A DNA stretch of 6,346 nt from Prevotella sp. (lineage in GTDB: Bacteria; Bacteroidota; Bacteroidia; Bacteroidales; Bacteroidaceae). Each line of letters starts with the position of its first letter. Within the stretch, counting starts at the first letter, position 1. The notes beneath the pieces are model-generated. The model was not told the origin of the DNA, searched no databases, and worked only from the letters and a program-made list of their open reading frames with translations. Location: assembly GCA_022732315.1 (NCBI GenBank), contig JAIJUV010000146.1:1-6346 (forward strand), in the 5' to 3' direction. Position numbers and translations under genes: made by a program. Shown here one piece after another: positions 1 through 5,257 of the stretch.

Positions 1-1
1 A

Positions 2-292
2 ATGGCACATAAGAAAGGTGTTGGTAGTTCTAAGAACGGCCGTGAATCAGCTTCACAAAGATTAGGCGTTAAGATCTGGGGTGGTCAGAGCATCATCGCA
101 GGTAACATCATCGTTCGCCAGCGTGGTAACAAGCACTTCCCAGGTGAGAATGTAGCTCAGGGTAAGGATGATACATTGTATGCTTTGGCAGACGGTATCG
201 TTTACTTCCACAAGGGCCGCAAGGACAAGAGCACAGTTTCTGTTCTCTCTCCAGAGGTTTACGCTGAGAAGACTAAGAAAGCTGACGCTTAA
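2..292 (+). CDS. rpmA: 50S ribosomal protein L27
   Basis: This is a structural protein of the large ribosomal subunit. In the family, its basic N-terminal tail reaches towards the peptidyl-transferase centre. The sequence opens with [16 protein letters not shown], and the core RLGVKIWGG...[10 protein letters not shown]...FPGENV is the diagnostic L27 signature. The protein is 96 residues, about ten more than E. coli L27; the extra length is a Lys/Glu/Ala-rich C-terminal tail after the conserved domain. The N-terminus starts directly at MAHKKG, so the cleavable N-terminal extension seen in Firmicutes L27 is absent. The ATG lies at base 2, so the ribosome-binding region and promoter are outside the window. 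In bacteria rpmA usually follows rplU (L21), which would be expected just upstream but cannot be seen. An intrinsic terminator 43 bp after the stop ends the unit. Confidence 0.98.
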   Translation: MAHKKGVGSSKNGRESASQRLGVKIWGGQSIIAGNIIVRQRGNKHFPGENVAQGKDDTLYALADGIVYFHKGRKDKSTVSVLSPEVYAEKTKKADA

Positions 293-335
293 ATTTTAAA
301 GTTTTAGAAAAAACTATTCCAAACAAACAACATAG

Positions 336-370
336 AAGCCTGCTCATACCTAGAGCAGGCTTTCTTCGTT
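336..370 (+). terminator. intrinsic terminator after rpmA
   Basis: A perfect 10-bp inverted repeat pairs 336-345 (AAGCCTGCTC) with 353-362 (GAGCAGGCTT) around a 7-nt loop (ATACCTA). A T-rich stretch (TTTCTTCGTTT) follows. Stem strength, loop size and position 43 bp after the rpmA stop fit a Rho-independent terminator separating rpmA from serS. Confidence 0.88.
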
Positions 371-403
371 TATACTACTTTACTTCCGCTTCTTCGTTTA
401 TAC
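362..403. repeat. 14-bp direct repeat pair in rpmA-serS spacer
   Basis: The 14-mer TTCTTCGTTTATAC occurs at 362-375 and again at 390-403, a 28-bp period. The first copy overlaps the 3' side of the rpmA terminator. No protein or known binding site explains it. It may be a local duplication. Confidence 0.6.
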
Positions 404-492
404 CATGCTTGAGCCCTTTCCAAGCTCCTTAACCCCATAAAACCACGAAAAAACTTTAATTCTACCCTTCTCTGCAAAAAAGTTGGCTTTTT

Positions 493-525
493 TTTGCGCT
501 ATCACAAATATTTTTTGTAATTTTG
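493..525 (+). promoter_or_regulatory. Bacteroidetes-type promoter for serS
   Basis: The -7 element TAATTTTG (518-525) matches the Bacteroidetes primary-sigma consensus TAnnTTTG exactly. A TTTG (493-496) sits 21 bp upstream as the -33 element. It lies just after an A-tract/T-tract pair (476-481 and 488-495). Transcription would start at about 530-533, giving a leader of roughly 30 nt before the serS ATG at 564. The promoter lies inside the longest open frame that could be drawn for serS, which argues against an upstream start. Confidence 0.7.
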
Positions 526-563
526 CCTTCAAAATAGGAAAATTAATATTAAAAAGAAATTTT

Positions 564-1856
564 ATGCTTACACTTAAACTCATCAGTGAAGAAACTGAAC
601 GTGTAGTTAAAGGTCTTGAAAAGAAGCATTTCCCAAATGCTCGTGAGGCCGTAGAGAAAGTTTTGGAGTACGACAAGATTCGTCGCGAAGCTCAGCAGAA
701 GCTGGATAACAACAAGCAGCAGGCTAACCAGTTTGCCAAGCAGATTGGTGCCCTGATGAAGGAAGGCAAGAAAGAGGAAGCTGAGAGCGCTAAGGCTCAG
801 GTAGCTATGCTCAAGGCTGACGCCAAGGCTCTTGAAGAAATCATGGAGAAGGCACAGAACGATATGACCAACCAGTTGCTCGAAATCCCTAACATCCCTT
901 GCGAGCAGGTTCCTGAGGGCAAGGATGCGGCCGACAACGTGGTTGTAAAGGAAGGCGGCGAGAAGCCTAACCTCGGCCCAGACGCTCTCTGCCACTGGGA
1001 TCTCTTGAAGAAGTACAACCTTGTTGACTTCGACCTCGGTGTGAAGATTACAGGTGCCGGTTTCCCAGTATATATCGGTAAGATGGCTCGCTTCCAGCGT
1101 GCTCTCGAGGCATTCTTCCTCGACGAGGCCCGCAAGAGCGGATACCTGGAGATTCAGCCTCCATACGTAGTAAACGAGGATTCCGGTCGCGGCACAGGCC
1201 AGTTGCCAGACAAGGAGGGTCAGATGTATCACGCTAATCTCGACAACCTCTTCCTCATCCCTACAGCTGAGGTTCCTGTAACCAACATCTTCCGCGATGT
1301 TATCCTCGACGAGAAGGATCTCCCTATCAAGCGCTGCGCTTACTCTGCCTGCTTCCGTCGTGAGGCTGGTAGCTACGGCAAGGACGTTCGCGGTTTGAAC
1401 CGCCTGCACCAGTTTGACAAGGTAGAGATTGTACGCATCGACAAGCCAGGTCACTCTTACGAGAGCCTGAACGAGATGCTCGACCACGTAGAGGGTCTCT
1501 TGAAGAAGCTGGAGTTGCCATACCACATCCTCCGTCTCTGCGGTGGTGATATGAGCTTCACCTCTTCTATCTGCTACGACTTCGAGACATGGAGTGCAGC
1601 ACAGGGCCGCTGGCTGGAGGTTTCATCAGTATCTAACTTCGAGAGCTACCAGGCCAACCGTCTCCACTGCCGCTATCGCCATGCAGAGGACAAGAAGATT
1701 GAGCTTTGCCACACCCTTAACGGTTCTGCTCTCGCCTTGCCACGCATCGTAGCAACCATCCTGGAGAACAACCAGACTCCAGAGGGTATCCGCGTACCTA
1801 AGGTATTGGTTCCTTACTGCGGATTCGAAATGCTCGACGACAAGAATTTCGATTAA
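564..1856 (+). CDS. serS: seryl-tRNA synthetase
   Basis: This cytoplasmic class II aminoacyl-tRNA synthetase charges tRNA-Ser, and also tRNA-Sec where present, with serine using ATP. The protein is 430 residues, normal for bacterial SerRS. Residues about 28-105 are the charged, Ala/Lys/Glu-rich region that forms the long antiparallel coiled-coil arm gripping the tRNA-Ser variable arm. The catalytic domain follows: motif 1 near 164-202 (GAGFPVYIG...IQPPYVVN), the serine-site TAEVP at 234-238, motif 2 FRREAGS at 264-270, and motif 3 LNGSALALPR at 385-394. The open frame extends upstream to a TTG at 483, but I start at ATG 564. MLTLKLISEETERV is the family N-terminus, the extra 27 residues are not SerRS-like, and the promoter lies within them. 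There is no Shine-Dalgarno; an A-rich stretch (551-559) precedes the ATG. The gene appears monocistronic between two terminators. Confidence 0.98.
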   Translation: MLTLKLISEETERVVKGLEKKHFPNAREAVEKVLEYDKIRREAQQKLDNNKQQANQFAKQIGALMKEGKKEEAESAKAQVAMLKADAKALEEIMEKAQNDMTNQLLEIPNIPCEQVPEGKDAADNVVVKEGGEKPNLGPDALCHWDLLKKYNLVDFDLGVKITGAGFPVYIGKMARFQRALEAFFLDEARKSGYLEIQPPYVVNEDSGRGTGQLPDKEGQMYHANLDNLFLIPTAEVPVTNIFRDVILDEKDLPIKRCAYSACFRREAGSYGKDVRGLNRLHQFDKVEIVRIDKPGHSYESLNEMLDHVEGLLKKLELPYHILRLCGGDMSFTSSICYDFETWSAAQGRWLEVSSVSNFESYQANRLHCRYRHAEDKKIELCHTLNGSALALPRIVATILENNQTPEGIRVPKVLVPYCGFEMLDDKNFD

Positions 1857-1857
1857 C

Positions 1858-1904
1858 TCGATTCATTCGATAAAACATCGATTCATTCGATTCATTCGAT
1901 AAAA
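1858..1904. repeat. short tandem repeat of TTCATTCGA just after serS
   Basis: The 9-mer TTCATTCGA occurs three times (1862-1870, 1882-1890, 1891-1899), the last two in direct tandem. TCGATTCATTCGATAAAA at 1858-1875 is repeated, with one extra unit inserted, at 1878-1904. It begins two bases after the serS stop and is non-coding. It looks like a small slippage-prone satellite, possibly variable between strains. Confidence 0.75.
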
Positions 1905-1926
1905 TTTAAATAAAACATATTGTACG

Positions 1927-1977
1927 AGGATAACTTCGGCTACCCCATCAAGGCGGCCGCAGTTATCCTTTTGCGTT
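1927..1977 (+). terminator. intrinsic terminator after serS
   Basis: Bases 1927-1940 pair with 1956-1969: nine base pairs (AGGATAACT with AGTTATCCT), one T-C mismatch, then four more GC-rich pairs (CGGC with GCCG), around a 15-nt loop. TTTTGCGTTTT follows. It lies about 70 bp after the serS stop and upstream of the next gene, so serS and the following oxidoreductase are probably transcribed separately. Confidence 0.82.
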
Positions 1978-1986
1978 TTCTATACC

Positions 1987-2055
1987 ATGAGCAAACTTAC
2001 AACAACTAATAATAAGAAAGAGAAAGAACAGATAATATTCAACATAAAAAGTTAG
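1987..2055 (+). other. 22-codon micro-ORF upstream of the oxidoreductase
   Basis: An ATG at 1987 opens a frame encoding MSKLTTTNNKKEKEQIIFNIKS, ending with TAG at 2053-2055, six bases before the next gene's ATG. It lies after the serS terminator, so it would be in the 5' leader of the oxidoreductase transcript. The peptide is polar and Lys/Asn-rich, like any A-rich leader would encode, and resembles nothing I know. It could be a leader peptide or chance. I see no attenuator hairpin between it and the next gene. Confidence 0.25.
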
Positions 2056-2061
2056 TAGCCA

Positions 2062-4407
2062 ATGAACAAGATTATCAAGAAAATACAATACTCAGAAAAG
2101 GTATTCCGTTTCGATGTGGAAGCTCCACTCATCGCCAAGAGCCGCAAGGCTGGCAACTTTGTGATTATCCGTGTAGATAACAACAGCGAGCGCATGCCGC
2201 TTACCATCGCCGATGCCGACATCGAGAAAGGCACCATCACGCTGGTGGTACAGAAGGTAGGTCTCTCCTCTACCAAGCTCTGCGCCCTGAACGAGGGCGA
2301 TGAGATTCACGACGTGGTGGGACCACTCGGCAACCCTACCCACATCGAGAACTTCGGCACCGTAATCTGCGCCGGTGGTGGCGTGGGCGTGGCCCCTATG
2401 CTCCCTATCATCAAGGCGCTGAAGGCCGCAGGCAACCGAGTATTATCCGTGATTGCAGGCAGAAGCAAAGACCTCGTTATCATGGAGGATGAAGTGCGCG
2501 CATCCAGCGATGAACTCATCATCATGACCGACGACGGAAGCTACGGCGAGAAAGGCGTGGTAACCGTGGGCATCGAGAAGCTCATCAACCAGGAGCACAT
2601 CGACAAGGTGTTCGCCATCGGCCCTCCTATCATGATGAAGTTCTGCTGCCTCCTCACCCAGAAATACAATCTCTCTACCGATGTATCGCTCAACACCATC
2701 ATGGTGGACGGCACCGGCATGTGCGGAGCCTGCCGTCTAACCATCGGCGGCAAGACCAAGTTTGTCTGCATCGACGGTCCTGAGTTTGATGGCGCCCAGG
2801 TAGATTGGGACGAGATGTTCAAGCGCATGGGCACTTTCAAGGATGTGGAGCGCGAGGAGATGGAGCACTTCGAGGAACATCTGGCTACGGTGGATGCCAA
2901 GAAGAAGAAGGAGACCACAGACGTGACGATGGATGTGGAGCCTACCGATGCATCCATAGAAGAACTTACCGACCGTAATGCCGAGTGGCGCAAGGAACTG
3001 CGCTCTTCGATGAAAGCCAAGGAGCGCACCGCCATCGAGCGTGTGAAAATGCCGGAGCTAGACCCGGTATATCGTGCTACCACCCGCACCGAAGAAGTGA
3101 ACATCGGCTTGACCAAGGAGATGGCACTCACCGAGGCAAAGCGCTGCCTCGACTGTCCTAAGCCTACCTGCATGGAGGGTTGCCCTGTGAGCATCAACAT
3201 CCCATCCTTCATCAAGAACATCGAGCGTGGCCAGTTCCTAGCCGCAGCCAAGGTACTGAAGAACACCTCAGCCCTGCCAGCCGTTTGCGGTAGAGTTTGT
3301 CCGCAGGAGAAGCAGTGCGAAAGCAAGTGCGTACACCTCAAGATGAACGAGCCAGCCGTAGCCATCGGCTACCTGGAGCGTTTTGCAGCCGACTACGAGC
3401 GTCAGAGCGGCAACATCTCCGTACCGGAATGCGACCCGGCAAACGGCATCAAGATAGCCGTAGTAGGTTCGGGTCCTGCCGGTCTGAGCTTTGCAGGCGA
3501 TATGGCGAAGAAGGGATTCGACGTCACCGTGTTCGAGGCTCTGCACGAGATAGGCGGCGTGTTGAAATATGGCATCCCGGAGTTCCGACTACCAAATGCC
3601 ATCGTGGATGTGGAGATAGAGAATCTCCAGAAGATGGGCGTGAAGTTCATCACCGACTGCATCGTGGGCAAGACCATCTCCGTAAAGGATTTGGAGCAGC
3701 AGGGCTTCAAGGGCATCTTCGTAGGTTCGGGAGCCGGACTCCCTAACTTCATGAACATCCCTGGCGAGAATGCCTTGAACATCATGTCATCCAACGAGTA
3801 TCTTACCCGTGTCAACCTGATGGATGCTGCCAATCCACATACCGATACCCCTATCAACCTGGGCAAGAAGGTGGTGGTAGTAGGTGGCGGAAACACGGCG
3901 ATGGACAGCTGCCGCACCGCCAAGCGTCTGGGAGCCGAGGTAACCCTGGTATATCGCCGTTCGGAGGCAGAGATGCCAGCCCGTCTCGAAGAGGTGAAGC
4001 ATGCCAAGGAAGAAGGCATCAACTTCATGACCTTACATAATCCAAAGGAATATGAGGCGGATGAGAAGGGTGCCGTAAAGGCTGTGGTCCTGGATGTGAT
4101 GCAGCTTGGCGAGCCAGATGCCAGCGGTCGCCGTCGCCCAGAGACTACGGGCAAGACCATCACTCTGGAATGCGATCAGGTGATTGTAGCCGTAGGTGTG
4201 AGTCCTAACCCACTGGTTCCTCAGAGCATCGAGGGCCTGGAACTTGGCAGAAAGAACACCATCGCCGTGAACGAAGAGATGCAGAGTTCCATCGGGCAGA
4301 TTTATGCCGGAGGCGACATCGTGAGAGGTGGTGCCACCGTGATTCTCGCCATGGGAGATGGCCGGAAGGCTGCACTCAACATGAGCCAGAAGCTTCTGGA
4401 GAAATAA
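2062..4407 (+). CDS. nfnAB: fused NfnA-NfnB-like ferredoxin:NADP+ oxidoreductase (annotated elsewhere as PyrK-like/NADPH-dependent glutamate synthase)
   Basis: This 781-residue cytoplasmic flavin/iron-sulfur protein joins two subunits that are separate in Thermotoga Nfn. Residues 1-260 are PyrK/NfnA-like: flavin-site RMPLT (44-48), NAD(H)-site glycine loop CAGGGVGVAP (103-112), and a [2Fe-2S] motif with C221, C224 and C236 preceded by D216 (VDGTGMCGAC). Residues 262-330 are a charged linker. The GltD/NfnB-like half has two cysteine sets for [4Fe-4S] clusters (C362/C365/C370/C374 and C409/C413/C419/C423). It also has an FAD Rossmann motif GSGPAGLS (469-476), an NADP(H) motif GGGNTAMDS (608-616) and the C-terminal FAD motif YAGGDIVRGG (748-757). 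The likely reaction is NADH-dependent reduced ferredoxin:NADP+ oxidoreduction by flavin-based bifurcation. No glutaminase or GltB-type subunit is present, so a true glutamate synthase role is doubtful. The start is the ATG at the family N-terminus with no Shine-Dalgarno. The bifurcating function is inferred from architecture. Confidence 0.93.
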   Translation: MNKIIKKIQYSEKVFRFDVEAPLIAKSRKAGNFVIIRVDNNSERMPLTIADADIEKGTITLVVQKVGLSSTKLCALNEGDEIHDVVGPLGNPTHIENFGTVICAGGGVGVAPMLPIIKALKAAGNRVLSVIAGRSKDLVIMEDEVRASSDELIIMTDDGSYGEKGVVTVGIEKLINQEHIDKVFAIGPPIMMKFCCLLTQKYNLSTDVSLNTIMVDGTGMCGACRLTIGGKTKFVCIDGPEFDGAQVDWDEMFKRMGTFKDVEREEMEHFEEHLATVDAKKKKETTDVTMDVEPTDASIEELTDRNAEWRKELRSSMKAKERTAIERVKMPELDPVYRATTRTEEVNIGLTKEMALTEAKRCLDCPKPTCMEGCPVSINIPSFIKNIERGQFLAAAKVLKNTSALPAVCGRVCPQEKQCESKCVHLKMNEPAVAIGYLERFAADYERQSGNISVPECDPANGIKIAVVGSGPAGLSFAGDMAKKGFDVTVFEALHEIGGVLKYGIPEFRLPNAIVDVEIENLQKMGVKFITDCIVGKTISVKDLEQQGFKGIFVGSGAGLPNFMNIPGENALNIMSSNEYLTRVNLMDAANPHTDTPINLGKKVVVVGGGNTAMDSCRTAKRLGAEVTLVYRRSEAEMPARLEEVKHAKEEGINFMTLHNPKEYEADEKGAVKAVVLDVMQLGEPDASGRRRPETTGKTITLECDQVIVAVGVSPNPLVPQSIEGLELGRKNTIAVNEEMQSSIGQIYAGGDIVRGGATVILAMGDGRKAALNMSQKLLEK

Positions 4408-4452
4408 GCCCTGATTCCAGTCCGATTTAGATTTTTGTTTCATATAAACCGA

Positions 4453-4502
4453 GAGGGTGTATCAAAAGCCGTGATGGCTTTCTGATGCACCCTCATTTTA
4501 TT
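4453..4502 (+). terminator. intrinsic terminator after the oxidoreductase gene
   Basis: A long hairpin forms from 4453-4470 and 4476-4494. The outer 12-bp stem pairs GAGGGTGTATCA with TGATGCACCCTC (one G-T pair). The inner 6-bp stem pairs AAAGCC with GGCTTT across a single bulged C, with loop GTGAT. ATTTTATT follows. It lies 45 bp after the stop codon. It may also block read-through in the opposite direction at this convergent junction. Confidence 0.88.
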
Positions 4503-4503
4503 C

Positions 4504-4566
4504 TCAAGAACGCAATCCCGCTAGGCGTCCCTCGTTTTTCAAGAACGCAATCCCGCTAGGCGTCCC
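4504..4566. repeat. two exact 28-bp direct repeats, 35-bp period
   Basis: Bases 4504-4531 and 4539-4566 are identical over 28 bp. They begin TCAAGAACGCAATCCC and end GCTAGGCGTCCC, and are separated by the 7-bp spacer TCGTTTT. With only two copies and a 7-bp spacer this is not a CRISPR. It abuts the palindrome pair immediately to its right, and the four units together look like one intergenic repeat element. Confidence 0.9.
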
Positions 4567-4635
4567 GCCGGATTTGAAATCCGGCGTTAAAAAATGTCCT
4601 AACCTATTTAGGCTCTGCGGATTTGAAATCCGCAG
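4566..4635. repeat. pair of REP-like palindromes with a shared core
   Basis: Two perfect 21-bp palindromes, each with 10-bp arms around a central G, lie at 4566-4586 and 4615-4635. Both share the 13-bp core GGATTTGAAATCC. Their outer four bases differ (CGCC...GGCG against CTGC...GCAG) but both still pair perfectly, so the differences are compensatory. This is the pattern expected of REP-like intergenic elements that fold as hairpins. Such elements in other bacteria are mobilised by RAYT (REP-associated tyrosine) transposases; none is visible here. They lie in the convergent gap 3' of both flanking genes. Confidence 0.8.
4589..4635 (-). terminator. possible terminator for the - strand DUF5675 gene
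   Basis: Read on the - strand, the palindrome 4635-4615 begins 25 bp after the DUF5675 stop. It is followed by a weak 5-bp hairpin (CCTAA/TTAGG, 4598-4612) and then a run of six T (4589-4594 region). The T run is not directly adjacent to the strong stem, so termination here is plausible but unproven. Confidence 0.35.
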
Positions 4636-4660
4636 CAAAGGAGTTTGCATTCCGATATTT

Positions 4661-5227
4661 CTAGATGATGGTAATCCAGATGGATTCCTCCTTCTGCTGC
4701 GCCTCCTCCATCAGTTTCATCAGTCGGTGAAGCCAGATGCGGGAGTTCACCACCATGCCCTTCAGCTTGTTCTCGCCCACCAGGATGCAGCCCTGGGTAT
4801 CTTCGGGATAGTTACCGGCATGGATGCGGATGCCCTCGAAATTCGGCACGCCCTGCAGATAAGGCAGCCACTGCTTGAACCTTGGCGACATGGTGATGAG
4901 CACCCGATAGGTACCCTCGGGGATGGCCGTGTGACCAGGAATCTTTCTCGCCACCTTACCACTCACCCTACTATACTTGCTGTTCACCTCCTCGGGCTTC
5001 AGTTCCACCCCCTTCAGGTTGCGCCACGTAGGCTCCAGGGTATCGCAGAAGTAAGTATCCAGAGATAGCAACTTCTTATTGAAGGTATGTTCAAAACTGC
5101 ACTTGTCACCGGCATTCTTGCCGCTGATCATCTTGCGCTTCACATCGGAATCCGACAAGATATAGAGTCGGCCGATGGTATAAATGTTCTTCTTTGCTAT
5201 ACGCTCTAAAACTATTTCCATAAGCAT
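4661..5227 (-). CDS. DUF5675 family protein, possible cell-wall or phage-lysis-related enzyme
   Basis: This is a 188-residue soluble protein with no signal peptide or membrane segment. The N-terminus [21 protein letters not shown], the segment [10 protein letters not shown] (60-69), [13 protein letters not shown] (95-107) and [14 protein letters not shown] (126-139) followed by DTQGCILVG (143-151) are, from memory, the hallmarks of DUF5675, a family common in Bacteroidales and in phages with no proven activity. The His136...Gly146-Cys147 arrangement recalls the His...Ser/Thr-x-Gly-Cys motif of YkuD L,D-transpeptidases, but the spacing is shorter, so this is only a suggestion. Residues about 24-58 seem inserted compared with the shorter members I remember. 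A second ATG two codons in (MEIV...) is an equally good start. The gene follows the DUF3987 gene by 30 bp on the same strand with no terminator between, so the two probably form an operon. Function unknown. Confidence 0.82.
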   Translation of the reverse strand: MLMEIVLERIAKKNIYTIGRLYILSDSDVKRKMISGKNAGDKCSFEHTFNKKLLSLDTYFCDTLEPTWRNLKGVELKPEEVNSKYSRVSGKVARKIPGHTAIPEGTYRVLITMSPRFKQWLPYLQGVPNFEGIRIHAGNYPEDTQGCILVGENKLKGMVVNSRIWLHRLMKLMEEAQQKEESIWITII

Positions 5228-5257
5228 TATGTTTTAATGTGTAAACATCCCAGTAAG

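Noticed and set aside
405..440. 11-codon ORF (MLEPFPSSLTP) in the rpmA-serS spacer
   Set aside because: It is very short, lies upstream of the serS promoter, and has no supporting signal.
474..497. A-tract/T-tract hairpin (GCAAAAAAG ... CTTTTTTTTGC) as a terminator
   Set aside because: The stem is almost all A-T, needs a bulge to close, and overlaps the serS -33 element. More likely it is promoter-upstream A/T-tract DNA.
483..563. Upstream extension of serS from a TTG at 483 (27 extra residues)
   Set aside because: The extra residues are hydrophobic/Cys-rich and not SerRS-like, the family start is MLTLKL at 564, and a consensus promoter at 493-525 lies inside the extension.
549..1526. 325-codon open frame antisense to serS
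   Set aside because: It is a shadow of serS codon usage: Leu/Val-rich with no recognisable domain, and it lies wholly within a certain gene.
2541..4163. Long antisense frames opposite the oxidoreductase (2541-3365 and 3402-4163) and a + frame at 3297-3746
   Set aside because: They are alternative-frame shadows of a strongly conserved gene, with Ser/Arg-rich low-information translations.
4504..4566. Two-unit CRISPR-like repeat
   Set aside because: There are only two copies, the spacer is 7 bp and T-rich, and no cas gene is nearby. It fits an intergenic direct repeat better.
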